Assembly (NCBI GenBank): GCA_964058805.1
Contig: CAXKVV010000981.1
Span: forward strand, 1 to 36,420
Length of the DNA stretch: 36,420 bases
DNA from: Schoenoplectus triqueter
Taxonomy: Eukaryota; Streptophyta; Magnoliopsida; Poales; Cyperaceae
Direction: 5' to 3'
The position numbers and the translations under genes were made by a program. This document shows positions 11,890 through 23,152 of the stretch, in pieces (the stretch's first letter is position 1; each line of letters begins with the position of its first letter). The notes beneath the pieces are model-generated. The model had not been told where the DNA came from. It searched no databases and worked only from the letters and a program-made list of their open reading frames with translations.

Positions 11890-12951
11890 TCTGTCTCTTA
11901 AGGAGATGCATGATGTTTATCCTTTATTTACTTACCTTCACTCTTAGTATACAACATAACTTGCAGTTCGGTGTTATGATCCACTGAGCTAACACAATTT
12001 GTCGTATTTATAAAGAAGTTGTTTGAATGGATAAATTATTTTTTAGATGTAGTAGTTTTGGTACGCTATTCCTTGTGAACCATGAGCTTATATGAAGTGC
12101 GGGAAGCCTAAAATATCGTGTAGGACCCGGATGTAGATAATTCATAATTCCATGAAAAAAATAAATTGAGGAAGCATCAAGTGCGTAAAAGTCGTTGATT
12201 GTTGGTTACATTTTGTCACTATTGACAATAATTGGCGCGCTAATGCTATCGTGATCTTTGTTAACTGGGCTCTAAATCACGCTCCAAATTGTGCCATCTC
12301 TCATTCATTCATGATTTCAATTAAAGGCGCAGATGCACATCTCCAGTTAGTAATGGCGGTAGCAGTCGCCAGGAAAAGTTTTAACTTCTTAGAAGTTGGA
12401 ACAATTAATTTAGGGAGGGAGAATGGGGTTCAGTGAACCGTATATATATTTTTTTTGTTGAAACAGTCCTATTTTATGTATCAATTTGTATTAGAGGGCA
12501 TTAATATTTTTATATATCCACGGAAATGAACTCCATTAAAGTTGACTGAGTGTTCTATTATTGAACACCATTCTCATGTAATTTTATAAAATCTTGTCAG
12601 AATGAACGGGAGCCACTCATCCCCCCCCCCCCCCCCAATAAGATATAACTCTCGAGAGAGAATAAAATATAGCTAATAATTTCAAATATTTCTTGTAAGA
12701 TTAATAGAAAAGTTTTTTTGTTGGTCCTCAAGAATGAATACTAGTGGTGTTTCCCTTTTATAGGTTAGTCTAAACTTCCGATTTTAATGTCTTTAAATTT
12801 CTTTTACGTCAGTTTAATTGCTCCAAAAAAATACAAAAGTAATAAAACAAATAGGATATAATAGAGAATCGAGTGTATCCAATATGAGTTCGTCCAATGA
12901 TTGAGATTGAATTAATCTTTTTATTCTTTTCAATTAATTTTAATTATTAGA
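11890..12951. other. Intergenic stretch
   Basis: A 61-codon frame at 12251-12436 has no recognisable motif. The C16 run is the only structured feature. Confidence 0.5.
12621..12636. repeat. C16 homopolymer
   Basis: Sixteen consecutive C, unusual in this AT-rich context; length may be unreliable in the assembly. Confidence 0.85.
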
Positions 12952-13423
12952 ATTAGGTTATAGTGCTTTGTAAAGCACAAGTGTGTTGTGTGTTTTGTGC
13001 TTTATTATTAATTTTAAGTTAGAAATGATCGATCCAAACCGCTCAATCTAGCCTTCATATCAAAATCTATTAGTAAACCAAATTTTATAATTTTTAGAAT
13101 TTATTTGTTATTTTTTTGGATAGAGGGGAAACCGACATTTTTGGATGAACCATAATTCTTAGATCAAGTCATTTTTTGCTATTTTTTCTGGTGAGGAGAA
13201 AATGACTTAATCTGAGAATTCTGATTCATCCAAAAATGACGATTTTCCATCTATCCAAAAAAATAAAAAATGAATTTCAAAAAATATAAAATTTGATTTA
13301 CTAATAGATTTTAATGTGAAGATTAGATTGAGCGATTTGGATCGATCATTTCTAACTTAAAATTAACAATATAGTGCAAAGCATATAATGTTTTTGTGCT
13401 TTGCAAAGCATCATAGCCTAATT
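12952..13423. mobile_element. Long-hairpin MITE, family A copy 1
   Basis: About 470 bp forming a near full-length inverted repeat with its apex near 13180-13200. Left end ATTAGGTTATAGTGCTTTG; right end reverse-complemented ATTAGGCTATGATGCTTTG. Arms share GAAATGATCGATCCAAA and AAAATCTATTAGTAAA. Each terminal repeat contains the palindrome TGCTTTGCAAAGCA (exact at 13397-13410, one change at 12964-12977). No coding potential. Confidence 0.8.
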
Positions 13424-13452
13424 CTCTCTCTCTCTATATATATATATATTTA
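13424..13452. repeat. (TC)n(TA)n microsatellite between two hairpin MITEs
   Basis: TCTCTCTCTCTC followed by TATATATATATAT, bridging the right end of one MITE and the left end of the next. Confidence 0.8.
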
Positions 13453-13454
13453 TA

Positions 13455-13776
13455 GAGTTGGGATATGGTGCTATATTTAGTACGGATGATTCATGTGCTT
13501 TGAATTAATTTTTTATTTTTAAAGTCTAAATGGTTCCGAACCGCTCAAAATGATTGCTTATATTTGTTAGAATTTTTTATTTATTTTTTAGATAGTTAGA
13601 AAATCACTTGATTTAATTATTGTGAGTCATTCAAAATAAGTAATTTTTTAAATATTTAAAAAAAATATAAATTTATGTCTATAACTAGATATTCATATAA
13701 AAATCATTTTGAACGATTCGGATCAATCATTTAGACTTTGAAAATAAAAATTGATCCATAGTACGGTGGTCATCAC
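13455..13776. mobile_element. Degenerate long-hairpin MITE, subfamily with AAAGTCTAAAT arms
   Basis: Left arm (about 13455-13600) and right arm (about 13640-13776) are inverted copies: AAAGTCTAAATGGTTCC pairs with the complement of GGATCAATCATTTAGACTTT, and GGTGCTAT..TAGTACGG pairs with CCATAGTACGG in looser form. It lies next to 12952-13423, separated only by a TC/TA microsatellite. Boundaries are approximate. Confidence 0.6.
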
Positions 13777-14349
13777 TTGAGACCACAAAGCTAGCTATAT
13801 GATCCTCAAGTGTACATATTGTCAAAATTAACATTAATTTTATTGGTTACAACAACATTAGTCGAGAGATTTTTTTTCAGCAATTAATTACATCAAGAAT
13901 AATTTATTGGATAATTTTTTTATGGAACAAAATATGATTATTTGGTGACTTATATTGAGAAAATGATTCTTCAAAGAGTTATCCACATGTCAATCTTATG
14001 TCAATTAAGTTCTACAGAAAAATAAATTATCTTTCAGCCGTAACCACCACTTAAGGATCCTCACCAAGGCGCGGAGCGAAATTTCAAAAAAGAAATCCTC
14101 AAAAACATTATAGTTTTACTCATTTAATGTTATTTATTTTATAAAAAAATAGTGAACACCATAGGGAAAATATAAGTATTTTAATAATTCTTATATAACA
14201 TTAGTTAAGGGACTGAAGAGTGGATGAAGAAATGGTGCATTGTGTACAATAGACATTGTGACAGATTGGTTCAATCCAACACAAGAAAAAATGAATTGGA
14301 TATTGAGATTTCAGTATTTTTGAACCCCTAATCATGTTGCCAGAACAAA
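13777..14349. other. Intergenic stretch
   Basis: AT-rich; no gene, RNA or repeat end recognised. Confidence 0.55.
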
Positions 14350-14780
14350 ATCAATTGTCCTGTATCCAGTTTCCTCTCAATAAAACAAACAAAACGCCAT
14401 TGCTCGATTGAAATGAGAATTGAAAAAAATTGGAACTTGTGATTTGTTCAATAAGACTACCCTCATACATAACTTGAAATCTTGTTTTCCACATTCCACA
14501 AGCTTGATTATGGAGAAATCCATTGCCAGTAGGCTCAGTACCACTTTGCTCCCAAACCATCAAGGCGTTTTGGTGTTGTTCCTAAATCTCATTAATGAAT
14601 GCAATTTTCTTGAGCTCACATGGAATCTTACCATAGAAAATTTCTCTTTATTATATCAATTTCCTGAATAACCCAGGAAGGCAAAGCAAATACTGATATG
14701 AAGTCGGTAATGCAGATATAATCACATTTTCCTTCTTGAATTTGCATGTATCGTTGTCTTCTCTTTCTTTTTCTTAACCG
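14350..14780 (-). pseudogene. Decayed LINE (non-LTR) reverse transcriptase fragment
   Basis: On the minus strand, the frame around 14700-14630 reads SVFALPSWVIQEIDIIKRNF followed by LW and a stop. This matches the plant LINE RT motif 'S.F.LPKWVI..ID...RNFLW'. Further down, PKRLDGLGAKW resembles the following 'PK..GGLG' segment. Several stops and frame changes interrupt it; only the RT C-terminal part remains. No poly(A) tail or target duplication was identified. Confidence 0.7.
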
Positions 14781-15678
14781 AGGGAGGGAGTTATAAAACT
14801 AAATGAAGAATGGCAGGAATATTATATCTGGTTCAAAATAAAGATATTACAGGCTTTCAACCCGACCAAAATCATCTCCTCAAATTTCCTAGGAACCACC
14901 CAAACCACGACTGGTAGGCCATGGATTACGACTCGTAACATTCACGAATGACTTGGGAAAAGAATAATGTATTATCTGGAAAATAAAATAAAAAAAAAAA
15001 CTATCTAATGTATCTATCCGTCTACTTCACATTTCACATGTTAAAAAATTAACAACTATTAATAAAAATTAAGGAAACATAATTGGTGCAGAATAGATTA
15101 TATATTTTTTTGTTGATATACAATTATGTGTCAAATAATTAACCTAAAAGTCACGGCGTTGCTACTTTCATGATTGCATATTTAATAATTAACAAAATAC
15201 TAAAATATAATTCATAAAAATCATTATTTTTTTTTATAATATTTATTTTAAGTATACAGGTCAGTTTCTCAAGCATACAAATATTAGTTTATTTTATTCT
15301 AATTTAATCTAGTATCATTAACATCATTAGAATGTAGTAGTTCATTACAAATATGAGAATGTAATTCGAACTCATTTATATTGAAGTACTCGGTACAGGA
15401 CAAATATTCATTCACCCATACAAATTTTAGTTTGCATCAATTACCATCAACTTGGAAGCAAATATTTTTAACTCATATCTGTTGGAATATTTTTTGCAAC
15501 TTAGTATTTGAATTCCAATTGTTGTCACATATACATATGTATATGTGTGCTTTGTTTTATTGACTCGATCTTATTTAATTTTACAATGAAAAAATACATA
15601 TCTCTATTAAACTTAGGTTGATATGTTGAATTTTCTCTGATTTCTCACACTAAGATTTTGAAGTATAATTAAAAACAA

Positions 15679-15701
15679 TATATATATATATATATATATA
15701 C
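15679..15701. repeat. (TA)n microsatellite
   Basis: About eleven TA units in intergenic DNA. Confidence 0.8.
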
Positions 15702-17224
15702 GTTTTATGATTTTTTCCCTTTCAACCGATAGATGTGACTTAGAATGAATAATATATCTTCTTGACCATATTTGTTATATATTCATATAAACAAAACAAA
15801 AATAATAAAACATGCATGATAAGTCATGTAAAATATCTCATTTGAGAGTTTGGCAGAGATTTCCCAATAATGGCTCTCTCTCTCCCTTCATGCAAAACAT
15901 TATTTAGTTTCATTTATTTATTTTTTACAAAAAAATGTCGCCAATTAAACCTTACAATGAGAAAACAATTATGAAGGTCACGTGTTAATCCTAACTCTGT
16001 AGCTTACAAGCAAAGCAGCCTTTGGTTTGTTGCTTTAGGCAGCCTTGCAAAGCTTCCCCCCAATCAGAGGTGAATTGGTCAAGTCTACAACGTGCTTCCT
16101 TTTCTTTTCCCATTGTTCAAGGAATTAAGGTACATTCTTAACTGCAAAAATATATGGTGCTTTTTGTTATTTACCTCATTCTATTTTTTGGACTATGAAA
16201 TGAGAATTAAAATTCTCAATTTACTTTAGCGCAAGTATAAGATTTTTGAACTGAATTTGTTTTTGCAATAAAAAATGTTTTAAATAAAAAAAAAAACTGA
16301 GGTTACAGCTTCTATTGCTGTTGATATGATAACAGCTAACATAAATATATGTAGTATGAATTTGAACATAGATGCCAAATAAGATGCGACACAACACGGT
16401 TCTTGACACCACTTCATTTTAAACAAAAAAAATGTTAAATATAATAATTTAAAATTGTTAATGCTATATAAAAACATCCATTAAATAAGTACCTGGTTGA
16501 TGACCAATTTGACAATGATAGCTACTAAATAATCCTCTGTCTCTTAAAGTTAAAGTGCCTGCCCAAATTTCAGTTGATGAGCAATTTGTTACCAGATAAC
16601 GCTTCAATTTAAAAGAAATGAACATATATAAAATTGCCAATTATCAGTAATATTCAGATCACACTTACAATTTTTTTTTGCGTTAAGTGCATAAAAAATA
16701 TTAGACATATATGTACAACCTGAAAATTATTAATTAAACAAAATATTCCATCCGTCGAGAAATATTTTTATGTTTCCTCTCTCGGAAAAAGCTATAACAA
16801 TTCTCTCTCGGATTTAATTAAGAAAGTTCTTAATAAAATATATATAATTATGTATAATGAGATTAAAATTTATAAACTAATATCCCCATCAAAGATGATT
16901 TGCATATTTTAGCCTCTTCTAATATTTTCTTCTTTCTAAGGAAAGCTTCTAGACATTTTATATAGTTAGTACAAGAAGCTGAAATCTAGGGTAAGTTAAT
17001 TCTCAAACATGTATCAAAGTACTGAATTTTCAGATAACTATATAATTTTGATCTCGTTTCGTATTTAAAAAAAATAAGTAAAAATTATAAAAAGTGCCTA
17101 AAGTTCAATGTACGATAATTAAAGAAGAGACATAATTAATTTCTTTATACAATTGATGTATAATATCAGTTATGTGCCCAAGTCCATACTAATGTATATA
17201 TATACTAATGTCCCGATCAAAAAG

Positions 17225-17257
<33 letters not shown>

Positions 17258-17266
17258 GGGGGGTAG
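17225..17266. repeat. Compound (TA)n(GA)nGn microsatellite
   Basis: TA repeats run into GAGAGAGAGAGAG and then a short G run. Confidence 0.8.
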
Positions 17267-18897
17267 AATATTGTAAAAATATTTGCATTTCAGCCGATAT
17301 ACAAATGGATCAAAAATTATATTTTAAAATCTTAAAAAGTTCAATTTATCATTTTCATTAAATTTTTCATATGAAAACCTTACGAGATACAAAAATTTAG
17401 AGTGTTTTGTGTTTTTTAAGTCACTCTTTTGAATTTTTGAAAAAACAGCTCTAAAAATAATAATAAATATTTAATATTTGTGTTATTTTTTCAAAAATAA
17501 AGAACTAGTTGGTATTATAATTCTGAATTCCGTCTTGAAGGAGAATAACAAGGAAATAAAGACTTCTAACAAATAATTGGAAGGGGGAAAATATTTCTAG
17601 TTTTATAGTGATAATTTTATTTTTCTAATGTATTTTCTTCTCCTCACATATGTAGTGTCAAAATATATCGAACAAATTTAATTTTTTTATTATATATTCA
17701 GAGAGGTAGAAGTTGATATTTCTTAAGATAAGTTGGTGAGTCATGAGTGCCCTCATTTTAATTTTAATTTTCAAACAAAAAAAAGTTTCTCCGGAGACTT
17801 AATTCCTAATTCTTTAAAAAATAATCTAAGTGTTTGATCACTCCGCCAACTCACATCTCTAGAAGTCTAATTTTAATTGACTCTAAATTTGATGTCAATA
17901 CTTGTATATTTTATTATTGTCATTTGAACCGATGGAAGGAGATAGATAATACGAGCTTATCTTGGGTAAGTTATTAACCTAACAATCGAATAAAATGGAT
18001 AAACGTATTCCATAAAGTTTTATCTATTATGATATTGCAAACAAGTTTTGATATCAAGAATTTGAAACTTCCAGATGTTTTGTATTGTTCACATCAGTTG
18101 ATTTTTTATAAAATCTGTTGTATGAGTATCAGTCAAAAAAAAATCAAATATCATAATTTATTATGCATGACGTCAATGACATAACGCATGACACATAAAC
18201 AGTTATTTGAATTATTTAGAGTTATAAAAAAGCAAAAATAATAACAAAGGCATGAATTTTTTTCCCCTTAAATAAAGGACCAATTCGTGTACCAAAGTTA
18301 GATTTATCCTGTCTTGGATAGGACGAAGAATAGTACTCTATTTCTATTTATTATTTCGTATTTGAATGAGTAGATAATTTTTCGGAATAATTGAATTAGT
18401 AATTATTTTAATAAACTAATTATGTAACTATTATTTAAAATTCTTAAATTAGTGACTATCCCCACATAACTCATATATACATCAACGAGTAGTTACCAAA
18501 TATTTTTGACAATTATTATTATTTTATTTATAAAGTGCTTCTTACCCAACAATGATGTACCTTTGGGGAAAAGCATAATTCGGCATAATAATATAGCCAT
18601 ATAGGGTTAAGACTTTGCTTAGGAAATTAATTAATAGTTTTCTCCTTTTGGAATGATTGCTTCCAATTGCCTTTTACTTTCCACACACATGAATTGAAGG
18701 AAGAATAACAACTTAGCTTTGGCTTCTAAACTCTTTGACTAGAATTAGATTGAATTCAAATCTTCAAGTTCATTCTCTCGGATTGACAATACCAACTTCC
18801 AAACACTTGCTAGAGACATCAATTAGTTAAATTAATTTCCCAAATTAAAAGAGAAAGTAAACAATTTTAAAATAACCAAAATTGTCGGATCTCTCTT

Positions 18898-19008
18898 GTG
18901 AGAATAAACCAGTGATTTTTAATTGTGAGAATAAACCAGAAATTATTAATTCGTCATATTAAAAAAACAGTGATTATTAATTGCGAGAATACATAATGAT
19001 TATTTAAA
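18898..19008. repeat. 27-bp tandem repeat, interrupted by a MITE
   Basis: Units at 18898-18924 and 18925-18951 begin GTGAGAATAAACCAG and end TTAATT. Two degenerate units follow to 19008. The motif AACCAGTGATTTTT reappears at 19269-19282, just past the MITE at 19009-19260. Confidence 0.75.
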
Positions 19009-19260
19009 GGGGAGGGATGCATTGACAATGAGTAATTTTGACAATCTTAACAATCAATTTTTAAATAAATAAAAATCTTAAAATAAGAATTTTTTTTATA
19101 AATATGATATTTTACTTGTAGGTTGATAATGTTATAAATTTCATATAATTTTATTATCATTTGATAGTCCATTAAAACCATTATTTATAAATTATAAGGG
19201 TTATAACTTAAAAATTCATTTCAAAATTATTACAATAGCCATTGTCAACGATCCCTCCTC
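19009..19260. mobile_element. MITE family B copy 1 (GGGAGGGAT termini)
   Basis: Ends GGGGAGGGATGCATTGACAAT and ...ATTGTCAACGATCCCTCC form a terminal inverted repeat of about 20 bp. The interior shares ATAATTTTATTATC and TTTGATAG with 22808-23152. It interrupts a 27-bp tandem repeat. The right arm of the hairpin seen in copy 2 is largely missing. The superfamily is not resolved. Confidence 0.7.
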
Positions 19261-19339
19261 TTATTAAAAACCAGTGATTTTTCTAAACCAAAAATTTAAA
19301 ATATCTACAAACCCATTATCCGTGGCAATAACCATGTAA

Positions 19340-19537
19340 ACACGTGTCCTAATCCCATCCGCAGCATCAATCCCAAGCAATTTGATCATATTAAATGCAT
19401 TATGAACAGAGAAAAGCATTTTCACCTTTTTTTTTATAAATTAAAATACAGCCGTACAAGTCATGACCCAAGTCGTGTGACATGCGCATCTCACTAAGCG
19501 ACACGTGTCTCTAATCCTGACTCTTTGTGCCACGTAT
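19340..19537. promoter_or_regulatory. Cluster of ACGT elements (G-box/ABRE-like)
   Basis: ACACGTGT occurs at 19340-19347 and 19501-19508, with GCCACGTAT near 19529-19537. This palindromic core is the binding site of bZIP and bHLH factors. The segment is less AT-rich than its surroundings. No gene starts within 4 kb on either strand, so its target is unknown. Confidence 0.35.
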
Positions 19538-19566
19538 CGATCTCTCCGTTGAATCCTTAAATACAT

Positions 19567-19585
19567 AGATAGATAGATAGATTGA
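19567..19585. repeat. (GATA)n short microsatellite
   Basis: ATAGATAGATAGATAGATAG-type repeat, about four units. Confidence 0.75.
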
Positions 19586-20650
19586 GAGCAGATAAGATAT
19601 GAATTCAGCGGTGCAGATTTAACTTAGTGAATGGTATATATCAATGACGGTTTTGCCCTTCGATCCCCTTCATTGTGTAGTTATCGATTGTTACCCATAT
19701 TGGGTCTTGGTGGTGGCCTAGTGGAGGGGATGTATTGTCGATTCTCAACTTTTAATTAATTCAGAAATTATATTTACTATTTTGGGAAAATGTTACGCAT
19801 GAATTTCAAGCAATAGACAATTGAAAATTTCTTCTTGCGTGTTGTCTTTTTTTCCTATCAGGCATGTGTCGGCAAGCCATCAGCGTCTATAAATTAATAA
19901 ATAAAGTTAGAATATATTAATAATTAGTTTTTACTGATAATTATTATTAAAATTGACAAAATTCAATTTTACAAATATTATCTATAATTTACATAGATTG
20001 TGTGTAATTTTATAATTGTTTTTTTTTCACCGATAAATTTCCCATAAAACCAAAATCATTAACTTTATAAAATGTTTGATGAATGACTAGTTAATTTTAA
20101 ATTGCATAAAACTTGATGTAGAGTATATCTAAAATAAATAAATGTATTTATAATATTTTTAATTTTAGTATTCATTTGATCGACTGTCGGATAATTGTTG
20201 TTAATATAAATCATCCTTTTTTTTGGAGCAACTGTCATGGTTTTGATACTTTATCAACTGAAATTTCAATACGTTTCCTCTCAACTATTTTGTATGATTG
20301 TATAATATGTTTGTGTTATTATTTGATTATTATTTGATTTGAGTACGTCCCAGTTAAATTGGAAAGGAGAAGTAAATAATGACATAATGGTGTCATTACA
20401 TATTATATCAAACTTAATCATGCTCATGGTCCATGTGCAATGTTTTAAACATTGTGATGGATATATTGCTTGCTGCAGCTTGTGTGTTATGTGATTGCAA
20501 AACAAACGTATATTTTTATTATCATCTTATATTTGGAGCTGGATTGAGGAAAAAATATTCATTTTTTCTTAAAACATACACTTCAATTAATCATCTTATC
20601 ACATTTAATTTCCACGGTTAACAATAAATAAATATTATATATATAGTTAT

Positions 20651-20850
20651 TCTATGCATAGTGCTATTCCATAGTACAGATCGGTCCATGTTTTAAATCG
20701 GTTCTTTATTTTAAAGTCTAAATAGTTGATTCGAATCATTTAAAATGATTTAAGCATAAATATTTAATTGTAGATCAAATTTTATATTTTTTAAATAATT
20801 TTTTTGAAATAATTTTTCTTTTTTGTAAAATAGCTTTTATATTATTTTTT
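20651..20850. mobile_element. Solo arm of the AAAGTCTAAAT hairpin MITE subfamily
   Basis: Shares GTGCTATnCCATAGTAC, TTTAAAGTCTAAATAG and TTCAAAATGATT-like words with 13455-13776, followed by AGATCAAATTTTATATTTTTT as in the arms of 35845-36245. No matching right arm follows, so this looks like a half element. Boundaries are approximate. Confidence 0.5.
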
Positions 20851-20942
20851 AATCGATGCAGCGCCGTAAAACTTCCAAAAATAACGCACTTTTACCTCGG
20901 ATCCATTATTACATGTGCACATGACATGATGTATCTAAAGAG

Positions 20943-21145
20943 GGATCGATATTCTCTGCGGATATTTTCTGTGCGGAGATCTCCACAGAGAAATCACAAC
21001 GGCTGTGAGGAAAGTCTATACACAATTTTTAATGCACAGAGCTATTTATTACTATTAAATCAGAACCGTTAATAAATAATTGGACCGCATAAATAAAAAA
21101 AACGCACCTGTGAAGTTTTATCATCTTCACAGGTGATACTGTTCC
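20943..21145. mobile_element. Short hAT-like non-autonomous element with 8-bp target duplication
   Basis: 203 bp flanked by perfect direct repeats CTAAAGAG (20935-20942 and 21146-21153). Each end has a subterminal hairpin: TCTGTGCGGAG/CTCCACAGA on the left and ACCTGTGAAG/CTTCACAGGT on the right. The very ends share only GGA, so terminal inverted repeats are weak. Superfamily assignment rests mainly on duplication length. Confidence 0.6.
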
Positions 21146-21153
21146 CTAAAGAG

Positions 21154-21440
21154 ATGCTGGTCTCATCAATTATTTCCAAACTAGTAGAGGGGTATAATTG
21201 TCTTTTAGAAAAATTAGAAGGACGGAGCCAGGAAGAAACGAAAGCACTCACGCAACCGCGCTTTCTTTTTCTTTCGGGTTAATTCTTCCCTGACCCGACC
21301 GGATGTCCCATTGGACCGGTTCGATTGGATTATTCATATTTATTCTCATTCACAAGAGCAAAATGCATTAGAAAATTTTTAGGTTGTTGCTTTTTGAACT
21401 ATGTGCACACTGCGGAAAACACATTACACGCAGTGACTGC
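21154..21440. other. Less AT-rich spacer between two hAT-like elements
   Basis: Contains GACCCGACCGG and GGACCGGTTCGATTGGAT words that resemble the segment at 24350-24410 upstream of the Atos-like gene. No gene is seen. Confidence 0.4.
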
Positions 21441-21448
21441 ATTATAAG

Positions 21449-21744
21449 TAGAGGTGGCACAATCCGACCCGATCCGATAAATCCGTCCGATCTAATCCGA
21501 TTTTTTAAGAAAGTCAAACTGATCCGATCCGAACCCGACCTGAACCGACCCGACCCGAGATCAAATGGCCTTCAATTCAATCGAATTCTATCAACGATCT
21601 GAAAAAACACAACACGTAAATTGACCCGACCCGACCCGACCCGACCCTGACCCGACCCGGCCCGACCCGATTTCTTCTAGAAATTCAAACTGACCCGACC
21701 CGCTCGATCCGAACCCGACCCGACCCGCCCGATTGCCACCATTA
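21449..21744. mobile_element. hAT-like non-autonomous element filled with GACCC-type repeats
   Basis: 296 bp flanked by perfect 8-bp repeats ATTATAAG (21441-21448 and 21745-21752). It starts TAGAGGTGGCAC and ends TTGCCACCATTA (reverse complement TAATGGTGGCAA), giving imperfect terminal inverted repeats of the GGTGGCA kind common in plant hAT elements. The interior is CGACCC/CGATCC repeats split by an AT-rich spacer (about 21556-21620). Confidence 0.8.
21623..21732. repeat. (GACCC)n-rich degenerate tandem array
   Basis: Many near-perfect GACCC pentamers, interrupted around 21671-21690. It lies inside the hAT-like element; a shorter degenerate copy of the same pattern lies at 21463-21555. Confidence 0.8.
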
Positions 21745-21752
21745 ATTATAAG

Positions 21753-22807
21753 GTACTATTATTCGTATTTTTTTATTTATTTATTGTCATGAGCATATTA
21801 CTTTTTAGAGAAAGGATTGCTTTATCACTTTGACAATAATTTTAAAAAAAATAACAAAAGTTAAAAAATAAAAATTAATTTATAAGAATAATGATATCAA
21901 AATATCGATATAATATCACAATGGCATCATAAAGCATCTACAAGTAACAAAAATACTGAGGAAATTTTTTCCTGATAATAAATAATCATGCAAGAGGCAC
22001 TTTCTTAAAATTTATCCCATAGATTCGGTGACTGTTTAGCCTTGTTATTATACTTATATGATTTTTACATAATAGCAACCAAACTTATGTAAAAGATTAG
22101 CCATATTTGTTTTTCTAAATATTGGCCAAAATCAATTATGGTATGATTGGTATGGTAAATTCTCTATTTTAATATAGTTCAAAGTTATTTTGCAAAATTA
22201 TTTAACTTCTTTTTTGCAAAAATTAATAAGCTCTACCCTTTTTAGTTTACGTATATTCATTGCTATGTATATCTTTCATCATTCTAAATTTTCATAATTC
22301 GAGATAGTGCTTTGAAAAGTTTTAATAGAATGAATCACTGCAACTTATCTCTATTGAGCATGTTACTATTTTAAACTATAGATTCAAAATTAAATAGAGA
22401 GCCTTTATGAACATTTAAAAGTTGAATAGCTTTGACTCTCCTTTTATCTCAGAAAATATTTTATTTTAAACTCCAAACAGCTCACTCATTAGCATAAATT
22501 CAACCATCTTCATAAGTAAAAGAATAAACTAGTTGTTTACCTTTTTCTTCTTTACAATTCGTATCAAAATTCTTATCAAATATATTGTATCTGGAACTTA
22601 GAAAAAAATGAAATGGTTTATAAAACTATTGTGCACAAGATCTTTATACATCTAATAAGTGTATAACTATATTTAAAAGGATATTTCACTATGTTCGTGC
22701 TTGTTTTTTTTTAATATAATTTTGATGTGATATGATATTTGATGGTTATATTTTGATTTTATGCGAAATATGATTGTTAGCATGTAGCTTGTAATGCTTT
22801 TTTAAAT
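21753..22807. other. AT-rich intergenic stretch
   Basis: No gene, RNA or repeat end recognised. Confidence 0.55.
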
Positions 22808-23152
22808 GGAAGGGATCCCTCGACATTTTGATAATATTGACAATAAATTTTTAAATAAATATAAAAATCTAAAAAATAGAAAAAAATATATAAATTATTT
22901 TTTTACTTATAGATTAATAATATTTTAAATTTTGCATAATTTTATTATCGTTTGATAGTTCATTAAAGACCATTAAGATTTTATATAATTTATAATGGTT
23001 CCAATTTAATGATATTTGATTGATAATAAAATTGAATGAAATTTAAAATAATATCAATCTATAGGTAAAAAAATATATCTATAATTTTTTAAGAAAAAAA
23101 ATTTGAAATCAAAATTCATATCAAAATAGCCGTTGTCAAGGATCCTCCCCCT
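22808..23152. mobile_element. MITE family B copy 2, full fold-back form
   Basis: About 345 bp, same orientation as 19009-19260. Termini GGGATCCCTCGACA and the reverse complement of TTGTCAAGGATCCTCCC. Internal arms pair: TTTACTTATAGATTAATA on the left with the complement of TATCAATCTATAGGTAAA on the right. No coding potential. Confidence 0.7.

Larger units (their letters stand above)
14781..18897. other. Long AT-rich intergenic stretch
   Basis: Apart from two microsatellites nothing is supported. Short frames on both strands (for example 15381-15563 and 16221-16477) are AT-driven and unrelated to known families. Confidence 0.55.
19263..20650. other. Intergenic stretch containing the ACGT-element island
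   Basis: Beyond the ACGT cluster and a GATA repeat, only AT-rich sequence and chance frames were seen. Confidence 0.5.

Noticed and set aside
12251..12436. 61-codon plus-strand frame
   Set aside because: Reads smoothly but matches no family I know and has no exon neighbours.
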